In this document: piece after piece, positions 52,560 to 63,032 of the stretch
Layout: every line of letters begins with the position of its first letter
Position numbering within the stretch: the stretch's first letter is position 1
DNA from: Pseudofrankia sp. DC12
GTDB lineage: Bacteria > Actinomycetota > Actinomycetes > Frankiales > Frankiaceae
DNA: 64,000 nt
Reading direction: 5' to 3'
Assembly: GCF_000966285.1 (NCBI RefSeq)
Contig: NZ_KQ031391.1
Coordinates: forward strand, 3,011,208 to 3,075,207
Program-made: the position numbers and the translations under genes
The notes under the pieces: generated by a model
What the model was told of the DNA's origin: nothing
The model's database searches: none
The model's input: only the letters and a program-made list of their open reading frames with translations

Positions 52560-55187
52560 CTAGAGCGTCTTCTTCTCCAGGTTCGCCGCGGCGGCCGGGC
52601 CGACAGCGAGCCCGGTCTCGTCGGCGTTGACGTCGACGGCCACCTCGTCGCCGTCGTGCACCTGGCCGCCGAGCAGCTCGCGGGCCAGCTGGTCGCCGAC
52701 GGCGGTCTGCACCAGCCGGCGCAGCGGGCGGGCACCGTAGATGGGGTCGTTGCCCTTGTCCGCGAGCCAGTTCTTGGCCGCGTCGGTGACCGTCAGCGTG
52801 ATCCGCCGGTCGGCCAGGCGGCGGCGCAGCCGGCCGAGCTGGAGGTCGACGATCTTCGTCAGGTTGTCCATGTCGAGCGGCGTGAAGATCACGTAGCCGT
52901 CCAGCCGGTTGATGAACTCCGGCTTGAACGCCTCCCGCATCGCGGCCTGGACCATGCTCGCCTGCGTCTCGACCGACAGGGTCGGGTCCGCGATGTACTG
53001 CGAGCCGAGGTTCGACGTCATGATCAGGATGGTGTTGCGGAAGTCGACCGTCCGGCCCTGCCCGTCGGTCAGCCGGCCGTCGTCCAGCACCTGCAGCAGC
53101 ACGTCGAACACGTCCGGGTGCGCCTTCTCGACCTCGTCGAGCAGGATCACGCTGTACGGCCGGCGCCGGACCGCCTCGGTGAGCTGGCCGCCGGACTCGA
53201 AGCCGACGTAGCCAGGCGGGGCGCCGATCAGCCGGGCCACCGAGTGCTTCTCGCCGTACTCCGACATGTCGATGCGCACCATCGCGCGCTCGTCGTCGAA
53301 GAGGAAGTCGGCCAGCGCCTTCGCGAGCTCGGTCTTGCCGACACCGGTCGGGCCGAGGAACAGGAACGAGCCGGTCGGCCGGTCGGGGTCGGCGATGCCG
53401 GCCCTGGCGCGGCGCACCGCGTCCGAGACGGCCCGGACGGCCTCGTCCTGCCCGATCACCCGGGCATGCAGCTCGTCCTCCATCCGCAGCAGCTTGGCGG
53501 TCTCGCCCTCCAGCAGCCGGCCGGCGGGGATGCCGGTCCAGGTGGCGACGACCTCGGCGACGTCGTCCGGGCCGACCTCCTCGTTCAGCATCGGCTCGGC
53601 CGCGCCGCCGCCCTTGGCGCCGAGCGCGGCGGCGGCCTCGGCCAGTCGCTTCTCCAGCGCCGGGATGGTGCCGTGGCGCAGCTCGGCCGCGCGGGCCAGG
53701 TCCAGGTCGCGCTCGGCGATCTCGGTCATCCGCCGGGCCTGGTCCAGCTCCTCGTTGAGCCGCTGCACCTCGCCGATCGCGTCCTTCTCGCGCTGCCAGC
53801 GGGCGGTGAGCCCGCCCAGCTCCTCGCGCTTGTCCGCGAGCTCGCGGCGCAGCCGGTCCAGGCGGGCCTTGGACGCCTCGTCGTTCTCCTTCGACAGCGC
53901 CATCTCCTCGATCTCGAGGCGGCGCACGGCCCGCTCCAGCTCGTCGATCGCGACCGGCCGGCTGTCGAGCTCCATCCGCAGCCGCGAGGCGGCCTCGTCG
54001 ACCAGGTCGATCGCCTTGTCCGGCAGGAACCGCGCGGTGACGTACCGGTCCGACAGGGCCGCTGCGGCAACGAGCGCGGCGTCGGTGATCCGCACACCGT
54101 GATGGACCTCGTAACGCTCCTTGAGGCCACGCAGGATGCCGATGGTGTCCTCCACCGACGGCTCGCCGACCATGACCGGCTGGAAGCGACGCTCCAGCGC
54201 CGGGTCCTTCTCGATGTGCTTGCGGTACTCGTCGAGCGTGGTCGCGCCGATCATCCGCAGCTCGCCGCGGGCCAGCATGGGCTTGAGCATGTTGCCGGCG
54301 TCCATCGCGCCCTCGGCCGCGCCCGCGCCGACGACGGTGTGCAGCTCGTCAATGAAGGTGATGATCTGGCCCTCGGCCTCACGGATCTCGTTGAGCACCG
54401 AGGTCAGCCGCTCCTCGAACTCGCCGCGCAGCTTCGAGCCGGCCACCATCGAGCCCAGGTCGAGCGAGACGATCCGCCGGCCGCGCAGCGACTCGGGCAC
54501 GTCGCCGGCGACGACCCGCTGGGCCAGCCCCTCGACGATCGCGGTCTTGCCGACGCCCGGCTCGCCGATCAGCACCGGGTTGTTCTTCGTCCGCCGCGAC
54601 AGGACCTGGATGACTCGGCGGACCTCGGCGTCGCGGCCGACGACCGGGTCCAGCTTGCCGGCGCGGGCGCGCTCGGTCAGGTCCAGCGAGTACTTCTCCA
54701 GCGCGCGGTAGGAGCCCTCCGGGTCACGGCTGGTCACCCGGCGGGCACCACCACGGACCGTCTCGATCGCGGCGCGCAGCCGGTCGGCCGTGGCGCCGCC
54801 GGCGGTCAGCGTCCGGCCGGCCTCGCCGCCCTCCTCGGCCAGCGCGATGACCAGGTGCTCGACCGAGGTGTACTCGTCGCCCAGCCGGCCAGCCTCGCGC
54901 TCGGCGCCCTCGAGCACGGTGACCAGCTGACGGGACAGCTGCGGGGGCGAGACGCTCGTGCCGGCCGCGTGCGGCAGCCGGCCGACGGCGTTCTCGGCCC
55001 GCTGGCGGATCGCGTCGACCGAGGTCCCGGCGGCGGTCAGCAGCGCGGTCGCGATGCCCTCCGGCTGCGCGAGGAGCGCGGTCAGCAGGTGGAGCGGGTC
55101 GACGAGGGGTGATCCGCCGCCAGTCGCCCTTGAGATGGCGGAGGCCAGCGCCTCCTGGGAGCGGGCGGTCAGCCGGTCAGGGTTCAT
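52560..55187 (-). CDS. clpB: ClpB disaggregase
   Basis: The ATG at 55187 has GGGGAA upstream and gives 875 aa. In order: the N-domain ([14 protein letters not shown]), AAA1 with [17 protein letters not shown] and [11 protein letters not shown], the long coiled-coil middle domain (about 415-525), AAA2 with [15 protein letters not shown] and [13 protein letters not shown], and a C-terminal small domain. The length is typical. It rescues aggregated protein together with DnaK, DnaJ and GrpE, which lie nearby. A HAIR operator upstream places it in the HspR regulon. Confidence 0.97.
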   Translation of the reverse strand: MNPDRLTARSQEALASAISRATGGGSPLVDPLHLLTALLAQPEGIATALLTAAGTSVDAIRQRAENAVGRLPHAAGTSVSPPQLSRQLVTVLEGAEREAGRLGDEYTSVEHLVIALAEEGGEAGRTLTAGGATADRLRAAIETVRGGARRVTSRDPEGSYRALEKYSLDLTERARAGKLDPVVGRDAEVRRVIQVLSRRTKNNPVLIGEPGVGKTAIVEGLAQRVVAGDVPESLRGRRIVSLDLGSMVAGSKLRGEFEERLTSVLNEIREAEGQIITFIDELHTVVGAGAAEGAMDAGNMLKPMLARGELRMIGATTLDEYRKHIEKDPALERRFQPVMVGEPSVEDTIGILRGLKERYEVHHGVRITDAALVAAAALSDRYVTARFLPDKAIDLVDEAASRLRMELDSRPVAIDELERAVRRLEIEEMALSKENDEASKARLDRLRRELADKREELGGLTARWQREKDAIGEVQRLNEELDQARRMTEIAERDLDLARAAELRHGTIPALEKRLAEAAAALGAKGGGAAEPMLNEEVGPDDVAEVVATWTGIPAGRLLEGETAKLLRMEDELHARVIGQDEAVRAVSDAVRRARAGIADPDRPTGSFLFLGPTGVGKTELAKALADFLFDDERAMVRIDMSEYGEKHSVARLIGAPPGYVGFESGGQLTEAVRRRPYSVILLDEVEKAHPDVFDVLLQVLDDGRLTDGQGRTVDFRNTILIMTSNLGSQYIADPTLSVETQASMVQAAMREAFKPEFINRLDGYVIFTPLDMDNLTKIVDLQLGRLRRRLADRRITLTVTDAAKNWLADKGNDPIYGARPLRRLVQTAVGDQLARELLGGQVHDGDEVAVDVNADETGLAVGPAAAANLEKKTL

Positions 55188-55299
55188 GCGGTTCCCCACT
55201 GGTCATCGTCGTCGGTGGCTACGCCGTTTGAGGCGCCTGACTCGTCCTGACCTGACTCGTCCAGATCAGGCCCGTCCAGCGTAGCTTGCGCTAAGCATA

Positions 55300-55320
55300 C
55301 CTGAGTCGCTGTCACTCAAC
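55300..55320 (-). promoter_or_regulatory. HAIR (HspR binding) site upstream of clpB
   Basis: CCTGAGT-N7-ACTCAAC matches the HAIR consensus CTTGAGT-N7-ACTCAAG at 12 of 14 defined positions. It lies about 115 bp upstream of the clpB start, within the likely promoter. HspR encoded at 56.1-56.7 kb should repress clpB here. Confidence 0.8.
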
Positions 55321-55425
55321 CTAGCGACGGTCCCCGGAGTTCCTACCGCAGAATGTTCCCCACCTACCGCACGCCGACCATGAGCCGGACAGCGTGCCGA
55401 CGAGAGCCAGGGCAACCGTCCCGAC

Positions 55426-56337
55426 GTGAGCACCGGCCCTGGCGGGCGCCGGAGCGACTCGTCGACCGTCACGGGCGGGGGCGACGAGTCGCAGCAATGC
55501 CTGGGTGGCTCATCGGTGGCGTCCGAGAAGGCGCTCCAGGGCGCGCAGGGCGGCGTCTTCCCCAACCAGCCCGGCGCCGAGTTCGTCGAGTCGAGCGCTC
55601 AGGTGCTGAAGGCCGGTCAGGCGGCGGCAATCCGCGACCTGCTGGCGAGCCCACGCTATGGGACCTGCATGCTCCAGTGGGCGGTGCGCATCACCTCCCA
55701 GACGACGCAGGCCCAGGTCGTCGGGTCCAGCCTCGTGCCGACGACGAAGCCCGCCGGGGCCGCATACCGCCTCACCGCCAAGATCATGGTGACCGATCCC
55801 AGCGATCCCGGCATGCAGCGGCCCATCCTCACGGACACCGTGACCAGGCTCGCGGGCGATGTCGAGGCAGACGTCGTCGTCACCAGAACCTCGGTCGACG
55901 GCGACCCCCTTCAGCCTGACGACGCACTCGTCTCCGCCATGGCGGCTCACCTGCTGAAAAGCTCCCCGCGATCTTCTGAACCCTGGGTGTCAGTCAGGGC
56001 TTGGCGGACGGCCAAGCAGCCTGTGGACTCCGTCAGACTCGCCGGATCTGGGCTGACCGCTGGGCTTCGGCTGGGACGCCCGCGGTCAGCGGACCGGGAA
56101 AGTCAGCGGCGGGGGCCTGGGCGCCAGACGACGATGGCGCCGCGGTCGACCGGGACGAGGTCGCGGCGATGGCTGGCGTGGGCCTCGGCCACCCGGCGGT
56201 CCGCCTCGGCCCTGGCCGTGGCCAGCTCCTCGTGCAGCCGGAGCACCTCGGCCTGCAGCGCCAGTACCTGGGCGCCGAGCTGGAGGATCTGGCGGATGCC
56301 CTCGAGATTGACGCCCTCCTCCTGGGAGAGCCGTTGA
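55426..56337 (+). CDS. Hypothetical protein, possibly degraded
   Basis: The N-terminal 185 residues of this 303-aa frame read like real protein: SAQVLKAGQAAAIRDLLASP, then CMLQWAVRITSQTTQAQ, YRLTAKIMVTDP and LSAMAAHLL-type helices. This could be a lipoprotein-like or extracellular domain that has lost its signal peptide. From about 55975 the frame runs on into sequence antisense to hspR, suggesting the natural stop has been lost. No known family is recognised. It may be a remnant gene inserted between clpB and the dnaK operon. Confidence 0.35.
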   Translation: MSTGPGGRRSDSSTVTGGGDESQQCLGGSSVASEKALQGAQGGVFPNQPGAEFVESSAQVLKAGQAAAIRDLLASPRYGTCMLQWAVRITSQTTQAQVVGSSLVPTTKPAGAAYRLTAKIMVTDPSDPGMQRPILTDTVTRLAGDVEADVVVTRTSVDGDPLQPDDALVSAMAAHLLKSSPRSSEPWVSVRAWRTAKQPVDSVRLAGSGLTAGLRLGRPRSADRESQRRGPGRQTTMAPRSTGTRSRRWLAWASATRRSASALAVASSSCSRSTSACSASTWAPSWRIWRMPSRLTPSSWESR

Positions 56338-56693
56338 ACCTCCCGCAGCAGCGCCACATCACGCGCCGAGTAGCGCCGGCCGCGACCGGCCGTCCGGCCG
56401 GGAGTGACCAGGCCGAGCCGGTCGTAGGAGCGCAGCGTCTGCGGATGCATGCCGGCGAGCTCGGCGGCGATCGAGATGACGTAGACGGGCGCGTCGTCGT
56501 CGTGCGCCGGGCCGCCCCGCCCGGGCAGCGGGTACGAGGGTCGGCCGGCAGCGCGGGGACCGCCAGGGTCACCCGGGCCGGCGCGGCGCCCAGCGGCGCC
56601 TCGGGCCTCGTCGTGCCGGGCGTCGGGGCCGAGCGGGCCCGCCGCCTTGTCCGTCGGTGGGTCAGAGGTCCGGTTCGCGCGTGGGTTGTTCAT
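56103..56693 (-). CDS. hspR: HspR heat-shock repressor (MerR family)
   Basis: This 196-aa protein has an extended Arg/Pro/Gly-rich N-terminus (about 1-65). The MerR winged helix follows (about 68-140): VYVISIAAELAG, MHPQTLRSYDRLGLVTP, RRYSARDVALLREVQRL. A coiled coil with a Leu-rich heptad pattern (about 150-178) comes next. HspR binds HAIR sites with DnaK as co-repressor. It is the last gene of the dnaK-grpE-dnaJ-hspR order and closes the autoregulatory loop. The N-terminal extension is longer than in Streptomyces HspR, so the real start may be internal. Confidence 0.92.
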   Translation of the reverse strand: MNNPRANRTSDPPTDKAAGPLGPDARHDEARGAAGRRAGPGDPGGPRAAGRPSYPLPGRGGPAHDDDAPVYVISIAAELAGMHPQTLRSYDRLGLVTPGRTAGRGRRYSARDVALLREVQRLSQEEGVNLEGIRQILQLGAQVLALQAEVLRLHEELATARAEADRRVAEAHASHRRDLVPVDRGAIVVWRPGPRR

Positions 56694-56900
56694 CTGACCT
56701 GCCTCACTTCCGCTCCGGCTCGGGGAGCCGATCGAAGTGCCTCCCCCGCAGGACTGCGTCTTTCTCAGGTTGCTGCGGACCTAGGCCGCTGGCCGCGACT
56801 TCCGGGTCAGATGGACGCCCTTACCGGCGAGCTGTTGGTCTGGATGCTGGGCGCGGCGCCCGGGGCGCCAGCCCGGGCGGGCCAACCGCCCGCGTACGCC

Positions 56901-58076
56901 CTACTGCTGCCCGAGCTGTGCCATCAGGGCCTCGCGGGGGTCACCCGGATGCGCCAGCGCGAACTCCTGCAGCGCCGTCCTCGCCTTCGGCGACAGGTCG
57001 GTGGGCTTGGGGACCGCGACCTCGACGGTGACGATCAGGTCGCCGCTGCCCCCGCCCGTCTTCGGGACGCCCCGGCCCTTGGCCCGCAGCCGTTTGCCGC
57101 TGGAAGTACCCGGCGGCACCTTGACGGTCAGCGGCGCGCCGTCCAGGGTCGGCACCCGGACCGACGCGCCGAGAGTCGCCTCGCTGAAGGTGATCGGCAG
57201 CGCGATGGTCAGGTTCGGCCCCTCCCGGCCGAAGACCGGGTGCGGCTGGACATGCACGGTGACCTCGAGGTCACCGGGGCTGCCGCCGCGCTCGCCGGGG
57301 GTGCCCCGGCCGCGGACCTTCAGGCGCTGCCCGTCGGCGACCCCGGCGGGGATGCGGATGCGCTGCTCCCGCTCGCGACGGCCACTGCCGTGGCAGTCCG
57401 GGCACGGGTGGTCGATGAGCTGGCCCTTGCCCAGGCACTCACGGCACGGCTCGGACAGCGCGAACCCGCCCTGCGAGCGGGAGATCACGCCGAGCCCGCG
57501 GCAGACGGGGCAGGTGCGCGGCATCGTGCCAGGCCGGGAGCCGAGCCCGTTACAGGTGGTGCAGGTCGCGGCGCCGGGAATCCGGACGGCCGCCTCCAGA
57601 CCGGTCAGTGACTTCTCGAACGAGATCGTCACCTCGGCCTCGATGTCCACGCCCCGCTTCGGGCCGCGACCGGGCGACTGCCGCTGGAAGAGGTCGCTGA
57701 ACCCGCCGAGCAGGTCGTCCATGTTGATGCCGCCGGAGGCGCCGGCGAACCCGCCGCCCGCGCCGGTCCCGGCGTAGCCGCTGCCGTACCCGCCGCTGTT
57801 GCCGGGGAAGCCGCCCGGGCCGCCGGAGAAGCGGCCGGACTGGAACAGGGCCCTGGCCTCGTCGTACTCACGTCGCCTGCGCTCGTCGGAGAGGACGTCG
57901 TAGGCCTCGGAGATCTCCTTGAAGCGCGCCTCGGCCTTGGTGTCACCCGGGTTCTTGTCCGGGTGCAGCTCGCGGGCCAGCTTGCGGTATGCCTTCTTGA
58001 TGTCCGCAGCCGGCGCGTCCTTGGGAACGCCGAGAGCGGCGTAGTAGTCCTTCTCGACCATGTCGCGAACACTCAC
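56901..58076 (-). CDS. dnaJ: DnaJ co-chaperone
   Basis: This 391-aa protein starts at a GTG. The J domain (about 9-75) has [20 protein letters not shown] and the HPD motif in LHPDKNPG. A Gly/Phe-rich region follows, then four CxxCxGxG zinc repeats ([32 protein letters not shown]), and the C-terminal substrate-binding domains. It stimulates DnaK ATPase. It lies in the HspR-controlled operon, 143 nt after grpE. Confidence 0.96.
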   Translation of the reverse strand: MSVRDMVEKDYYAALGVPKDAPAADIKKAYRKLARELHPDKNPGDTKAEARFKEISEAYDVLSDERRRREYDEARALFQSGRFSGGPGGFPGNSGGYGSGYAGTGAGGGFAGASGGINMDDLLGGFSDLFQRQSPGRGPKRGVDIEAEVTISFEKSLTGLEAAVRIPGAATCTTCNGLGSRPGTMPRTCPVCRGLGVISRSQGGFALSEPCRECLGKGQLIDHPCPDCHGSGRREREQRIRIPAGVADGQRLKVRGRGTPGERGGSPGDLEVTVHVQPHPVFGREGPNLTIALPITFSEATLGASVRVPTLDGAPLTVKVPPGTSSGKRLRAKGRGVPKTGGGSGDLIVTVEVAVPKPTDLSPKARTALQEFALAHPGDPREALMAQLGQQ

Positions 58077-58219
58077 GGCGCCCCTCCTCTCTTCATGATT
58101 TCCTCGCCAAGCCCACCGGGGCGCCTAATCCACGCCCACCGCCCCGGCACCCGTCGCTCCGATTGTCGAGCGAGGCTCGAGCACGGAGCTCCGGGGGCCG
58201 GGTCGCGGGCGAGACGATC

Positions 58220-58906
58220 TCACGCGTCGGTGTCGTCCGCTGGCGGCGGGGCGTCGGTGCCCGCCGAGTCGGCGGGCTCTGGCTCGTCGGCCGGCTCGGC
58301 CACGGCGACCTGGGCGACGCGCAGCACCCGGCCGCCCATCGAGTAGCCCGACCGGAACACCTGCACGCAGGTCGGTGCCGTGACGTCGCCCCGGTAGGAG
58401 TGCATCAGCGCCTCGTGCAGCACCGGGTCGAACTCGTCGCCGACCGCGCCGAAACGCTCCAGGCCGAGCCCTTCCAATGCCACCTCGAGCGACTCCGCCA
58501 CCGACTTGAACGGGCCTTCCAGGTCGCCGTGGTCACGGGCGCGCCCGATGTCGTCCAGGGTGGGCAGCAAGGCGCCGAGCAGCCGTCCGGTCGCCTGTTC
58601 GGCGATCATCTGGCGGTCCCGTTCCACCCGGCGCCGGTAGTTGTCGTACTCGGCCTTCAGTCGCTGCAGGTCCGCGGTACGTTCCTGCACCGCGAGGTTC
58701 AGCGACTCGATCAACGAAAGCAGCTCGGCGTCGCCCGTGGCGCCGGACCCGCCGGTGGCCGCCCCGGCCGCCGCCGACTCGCCGCCGGCAGCGGCCTCGG
58801 CTGCCGCCCCGGCGCGGACCTCCCCGCTGCGCGGGTCGATGCGCCGCCGGTCGCGCACCACGACCGGCGGTTCCTCGGCCGAGCCCGCGTTGTGCGGCGA
58901 GCTCAC
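58220..58906 (-). CDS. grpE: GrpE nucleotide exchange factor
   Basis: This 228-aa protein has an acidic/Ala-rich N-terminal extension, a long coiled coil ([20 protein letters not shown]), then the beta-domain with [32 protein letters not shown] and [12 protein letters not shown]. It releases ADP from DnaK. Its ATG overlaps the dnaK stop by 4 nt, so the two are translationally coupled. Confidence 0.95.
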   Translation of the reverse strand: MSSPHNAGSAEEPPVVVRDRRRIDPRSGEVRAGAAAEAAAGGESAAAGAATGGSGATGDAELLSLIESLNLAVQERTADLQRLKAEYDNYRRRVERDRQMIAEQATGRLLGALLPTLDDIGRARDHGDLEGPFKSVAESLEVALEGLGLERFGAVGDEFDPVLHEALMHSYRGDVTAPTCVQVFRSGYSMGGRVLRVAQVAVAEPADEPEPADSAGTDAPPPADDTDA

Positions 58907-60732
58907 TGCTTGCCCTCCTCATCGACGATCTCGGCGTCCACCACGTCGTCGTCGGCCTGGGCACCAGCGGCGCCGCCGGCGGCACCAGCGGCCTGGGCCT
59001 CGGCGTACATCGACTGGCCCATCGCGGTGCTGGCCTTGCCGAGCTCCTCGGTGGCCGTGCGGATCGCGGCGATGTCGGTGCCCGCGGTGGCCGCGCGCAG
59101 ATCGGCCAGCTTCTCCTCGACGTCCGCCTTGATGGTCGCCTCGACCTTGTCACCGTTCTCGGCGAGGAAGCGCTCGGTCGAGTAGACCAGCGACTCACCC
59201 TGGTTGCGGGTCTCGGCCTCCTCGCGGCGCTGCTTGTCCTCCTCGGCGTACTGCTCGGCGTCGCGGACCATCTTCTCGATGTCATCCTTCGGCAGCGCGG
59301 AGCCGCCGGTGATGGTCATCGACTGCTCCTTCTGGGTGCCGAGGTCCTTCGCCGAGACGTGCACGATGCCGTTCGCGTCGATGTCGAAGGTGACCTCGAT
59401 CTGCGGCACGCCGCGCGGCGCCGGGGGCAGGCCGGTCAGCTCGAACATGCCGAGCTTCTTGTTGTAGGCGGCCATCTCGCGCTCGCCCTGGAAGACCTGG
59501 ATCTGGACGGACGGCTGCGAGTCCTCGGCCGTCGTGAAGATCTCGGAGCGCTTCGTCGGGATCGTGGTGTTGCGCTCGATCAGCTTGGTCATGATGCCGC
59601 CCTTGGTCTCGATGCCCAGGGACAGCGGGGTGACGTCGAGCAGCAGGACGTCCTTGACCTCGCCCTTCAGGACGCCGGCCTGCAGGCTCGCGCCGACGGC
59701 GACGACCTCGTCCGGGTTGACGCCCTTGTTCGGCTCCTTGCCACCGGTCAGGTCACGAACCACGTCGACGACGGCCGGCATCCGGGTGGAGCCGCCGACG
59801 AGGACGACGTGGTCGATCTGGGCGACCTTGATGCCCGCGTCCTTGACCGCCTGCTGGAACGGGATCTTGCAACGGTCGATCAGGTCCTGGGTCATCCGCT
59901 GGAACTCGGCCCGGGTCAGCGAGACGTCCAGGTGCAGCGGGCCCTCGGCCGACGCGGTGATGTACGGCAGGTTGATCGTGGTCTGGGTCGACTGCGAGAG
60001 CTCGATCTTGGCCTTCTCCGCCGCCTCGCGCAGCCGCTGCAGCGCCATCTTGTCCTTCGCCAGGTCGACGCCGTGCTGGCCCTGGAAGGTCTTGATCAGA
60101 TGGTCGGTGATCCGCTGGTCCCAGTCGTCACCACCGAGGTGGGTGTCGCCGTGGGTGGCCTTGACCTCCACGACGCCGTCGCCGATCTCCAGCAGGGACA
60201 CGTCGAACGTGCCGCCGCCGAGGTCGAAGACCAGGATCGTCTGCTCCTTCTCCCCCTTGTCCAGGCCGTAGGCCAGGGCCGCGGCGGTGGGCTCGTTGAC
60301 GATCCGCATGACGTTCAGGCCGGCGATGGTGCCGGCCTCGGTCGTGGCCTGCCGCTGGGCGTCGTCGAAGTACGCCGGGACGGTGATGACCGCGTCGGTG
60401 ACCGTCTCGCCCAGGTAGGCCTCGGCGTCGCGCTTCAGCTTCTGCAGGATGAAGGCGCTGATCTGCTGCGGGGTGAAGTCCTTGTTGTCGACCTTCATCT
60501 TCCAGTCGGTGCCCATGTGGCGCTTGACCGACCGGATCGTCCGCTCGACGTTGGTGACCGCCTGACGCTTCGCGACCTCGCCGACCAGGACCTCGCCGTT
60601 CTTCGCGAAGGCCACAACCGACGGGGTCGTGCGCGAGCCCTCGGCGTTCGCGATGACCGTTGGCTCGCCACCCTCAAGCACGCTCACGACGGAGTTCGTG
60701 GTGCCGAGGTCGATGCCGACCGCTCGTGCCAT
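58903..60732 (-). CDS. dnaK: DnaK (Hsp70) chaperone
   Basis: This 609-aa protein is an intact Hsp70. The ATPase domain has [54 protein letters not shown] and [12 protein letters not shown]. The linker [19 protein letters not shown] leads to the substrate domain, and the C-terminus ends in an acidic tail ([14 protein letters not shown]). It is the first gene of the heat-shock operon, with two HAIR sites 160-230 bp upstream. Confidence 0.98.
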   Translation of the reverse strand: MARAVGIDLGTTNSVVSVLEGGEPTVIANAEGSRTTPSVVAFAKNGEVLVGEVAKRQAVTNVERTIRSVKRHMGTDWKMKVDNKDFTPQQISAFILQKLKRDAEAYLGETVTDAVITVPAYFDDAQRQATTEAGTIAGLNVMRIVNEPTAAALAYGLDKGEKEQTILVFDLGGGTFDVSLLEIGDGVVEVKATHGDTHLGGDDWDQRITDHLIKTFQGQHGVDLAKDKMALQRLREAAEKAKIELSQSTQTTINLPYITASAEGPLHLDVSLTRAEFQRMTQDLIDRCKIPFQQAVKDAGIKVAQIDHVVLVGGSTRMPAVVDVVRDLTGGKEPNKGVNPDEVVAVGASLQAGVLKGEVKDVLLLDVTPLSLGIETKGGIMTKLIERNTTIPTKRSEIFTTAEDSQPSVQIQVFQGEREMAAYNKKLGMFELTGLPPAPRGVPQIEVTFDIDANGIVHVSAKDLGTQKEQSMTITGGSALPKDDIEKMVRDAEQYAEEDKQRREEAETRNQGESLVYSTERFLAENGDKVEATIKADVEEKLADLRAATAGTDIAAIRTATEELGKASTAMGQSMYAEAQAAGAAGGAAGAQADDDVVDAEIVDEEGKQ

Positions 60733-60892
60733 GTCTGTGTGCCTCTCGATCTGATGACACCCGCCACGTCTGCGTACGCGGGGCCGCCGTTTCGGTCTGT
60801 GGGTCCGTTCGCGGGGCCGACCGAGACGGTCGATCCGGCCGCGAGGCCGTTGAACGCTGACTCTAAGTCAGCCGACGGTACGGACCCAATGG

Positions 60893-60960
60893 ATTGAGTG
60901 TGGTCCACTCAGGATCGTCTTCCCACTATAGCGCTCGAACCTGAGTCTCACTGGCTCAAC
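60893..60960 (-). promoter_or_regulatory. Two HAIR sites and promoter of the dnaK operon
   Basis: HAIR 1 is ATTGAGT-N7-ACTCAGG (60893-60913); HAIR 2 is CCTGAGT-N7-GCTCAAC (60940-60960). A minus-strand -10-like TATAGT (60925-60930) lies between them. HspR binding would therefore cover both the -35 region and the initially transcribed region. The leader to the dnaK ATG is about 190 nt. Confidence 0.82.
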
Positions 60961-61017
60961 CTTACAGAGCCGGCTTCTCTTCCCGACGGCTATCCACGCC
61001 CAAGGGCGAAATAACGC

Positions 61018-61049
61018 GACGGCGCGTCACCAAGCGGTGACGCGCCGTC
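61018..61049 (-). terminator. Rho-independent terminator of NERD gene
   Basis: A 14-bp perfect stem: GACGGCGCGTCACC (61018-61031) pairs with GGTGACGCGCCGTC (61036-61049), with a 4-nt AAGC loop. On the minus strand it is followed by GTTATTTCG, a short U-tract. It lies 43 nt after the NERD gene stop and insulates it from the dnaK promoter region. Confidence 0.85.
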
Positions 61050-61091
61050 CAGTCATTACGGCACAGCGGGTTCCGGACGAACGCCCGGCGG

Positions 61092-62288
61092 TCAGACTTC
61101 CGGGCCACCCGGCGTATCGTCCGTGCCCGTGGCGGGCGGGTCCGACTCCGAGCGGACGGAGGCGAGGCTGGGGCGGCCGCCTGGCCGGCGGCGGGGAACC
61201 CCCCGGCCGATCGGGCGCAGCGAGCGGATGATGCTGTCGCGGTCGTCCGGCGAGCCGGGCCCGTCGCGGTCCGCCGGCTCGGGAAACTCCTCAATGCCCG
61301 GCGAGTCGTCCGGGCCGGGCGGGATGCCGACCCTGGCGAAGCCGTCGCCCCCCCGGGACAGCTGAGCCTCCAGCGTGGCCAGCCGGTCCAGCAGGTCGGT
61401 GGCGTCGCCGTCGCGGTCGCGGATCGCGTGCAGCGTCTCCATCAGCATCAGCCACTGGTCACGGCCGATCGTCACCTGCTCGAGCGACCGGTTGTCGACG
61501 AACGGCGGGAACAGCGTCCTCGCCGCGGCCACGACCTCCTTGACCTCGACCGGGTTGAGCCGGCGCGGCCGGTCACGGGCGAAGTCGAAGATCCGGCGGA
61601 TGTTGATGATCGTGACGCCGAGGACCGCGCCGTCCTTCCAAAGGACGTCGGCCTCGGTCATCACCATCACCGGGTACACGGACAGCTTGATCAGCGGAAT
61701 TCTGGCCTGCAGCTCGGCCTTGATCTGGGTCCCGAGGAAGGCGTCCCGCTCGATCGCCGCGGTGAGCGGCTCGCTGTCGACGGTCGCGACCTTCTTCGTG
61801 TAGCGGACGACGCCCTTGCGCGGCTCGCTGTTGATGACCAGCACGCCGGCCGGGCCGATCACCAGATGGCCGACGACGGCGTCCGCGCTCGGTACCTCAA
61901 GATCGTGCAGGACGGTCCAGCCGGCCCGCCGCAGCCGGGCCAGCGCCCGCGCGGTCTTGCGCTCGGCCTCGGCGCTGAGGCGCATCGTCTCGATCTCGTT
62001 GTCGCGCCCGAACACCGACGCGACGATGACCGAGCTCCACCCGACGACGATCAGAGCGAGGACCGCGAACCCGACGCCACCGGGCAGACCCACGCCGAAG
62101 GTCAGGACCAGGCAGACCAGCAGCCCGACCGGCACCGATTTGGCGAGCGAACGTGGCAGCACCCGGCCGAGCCGGTCCCGGCGGACCAGGGCCTGATGCT
62201 CGCGGCCGCGTCGATACTCCGAATAGAGGTAGGAACCCGGCTGCCCGGTCCTGGTGTTCGTCGTAGCCGGCCTGGTGATCGTCGCCAT
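61092..62288 (-). CDS. NERD-domain membrane protein
   Basis: The ATG at 62288 gives 398 aa. Two adjacent membrane segments (about 50-90: VPVGLLVCLVLTFGVGL, VGFAVLALIVVGWSSVIVAS) are followed by a NERD nuclease-related domain (about 108-230): AERKTARALARLRRAGWTVL, GHLVIGPAGVLVINSEP. The usual PD-(D/E)XK pattern is partial (ADAVVGHLVI, then VLVINSEPRKG). The C-terminus (about 310-398) is acidic then Pro/Arg/Gly-rich. NERD proteins are thought to handle nucleic acids; the function is unknown. It is alone, with a terminator downstream and a tandem repeat upstream. Confidence 0.82.
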   Translation of the reverse strand: MATITRPATTNTRTGQPGSYLYSEYRRGREHQALVRRDRLGRVLPRSLAKSVPVGLLVCLVLTFGVGLPGGVGFAVLALIVVGWSSVIVASVFGRDNEIETMRLSAEAERKTARALARLRRAGWTVLHDLEVPSADAVVGHLVIGPAGVLVINSEPRKGVVRYTKKVATVDSEPLTAAIERDAFLGTQIKAELQARIPLIKLSVYPVMVMTEADVLWKDGAVLGVTIINIRRIFDFARDRPRRLNPVEVKEVVAAARTLFPPFVDNRSLEQVTIGRDQWLMLMETLHAIRDRDGDATDLLDRLATLEAQLSRGGDGFARVGIPPGPDDSPGIEEFPEPADRDGPGSPDDRDSIIRSLRPIGRGVPRRRPGGRPSLASVRSESDPPATGTDDTPGGPEV

Positions 62289-62436
62289 CGTGCCCACCGT
62301 GGTTCGCAGGGTTGTCGGGGCTCGGTACTGGGGCCCATGAGGTCTTCCGGCCTGGCGCGAATGGCGGTTGGGCGCGCCACGTGGCCAGGGTGGGGACATG
62401 CGGTGCGCGGGATCTCTGCTCGCTGAATCCCTGCCC

Positions 62437-62500
62437 GCAGCGTTCCCGGTGAGCAGTGTTCCGAGTGAGCAGCGTTCCCAGTGAGCAGTGTTCCCATTTG
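62437..62500. repeat. Four tandem 16-bp repeats
   Basis: Units start at 62437, 62453, 62469 and 62485 with an exact 16-bp period: GCAGCGTTCCCGGTGA, GCAGTGTTCCGAGTGA, GCAGCGTTCCCAGTGA and GCAGTGTTCCCATTTG. They alternate C/T at position 5 and drift only at the ends. They sit 150 bp upstream of the NERD gene start and could be binding sites for a regulator, or a variable-number repeat. Confidence 0.8.
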
Positions 62501-63032
62501 TGGTCTCTGTTGCGACTGAGCGTAGCAGCGGCCGGCGGACGTCGATGGCCGAACCAGACCCTCGGGGCCGCGACCTGCCGACCCGGCCGCCTGCCGGCGG
62601 GGCCGGCCGCCCGCCCGGTCGCGGCTAGGTCGATGATCCCTCAAACAGGATGGCCTGCCCACCCGGATGAACCGAATCGCGGCGAAGGGCGCCGGACAAC
62701 TCGTGCCGGTCGCAGCGGGCCGTGGAGCGATCGTCCCCAACGGGCGCGGAGCGCCCGCCGGACGCTCCGTCTCGGGGTCCCTGCCGGATCGACGGCAGGG
62801 TTCCTACCGGATCGACGGAGTGGATCTGGGTGGTCGGCGATCGGGGAGGTCCGGGGCGCGGGGCGCCCTCCCCGCGCTTGTTGCCGCATGACGTGGAAGT
62901 CTGGGGTGGGAGCGGTCAGGGGTTGGGATCCTGGCCGGGTCGGGCGGGTGGCACGGGACACTTCGAGGCCCAAGTTACCGATGGGTACGAGTAGGCTACG
63001 CCCCGTTCGCGGAGCATAGGAGGACCAGACTG
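62501..63032. other. Gene-free stretch before the Fe-S oxidoreductase gene
   Basis: About 530 bases with no supported gene. A -10-like TAGGCT at 62993-62998 and the ribosome site AGGAGG at 63018-63023 precede the plus-strand gene. Short open frames are shadows. Confidence 0.4.

Noticed and set aside
52656-55112. 818-codon plus-strand frame opposite clpB
   Set aside because: A classic GC-rich antisense frame; ClpB is unambiguous on the minus strand.
59359-60897. 512-codon plus-strand frame opposite dnaK
   Set aside because: DnaK is unambiguous; this frame is a mirror with Asp/Val/Leu/Arg bias.
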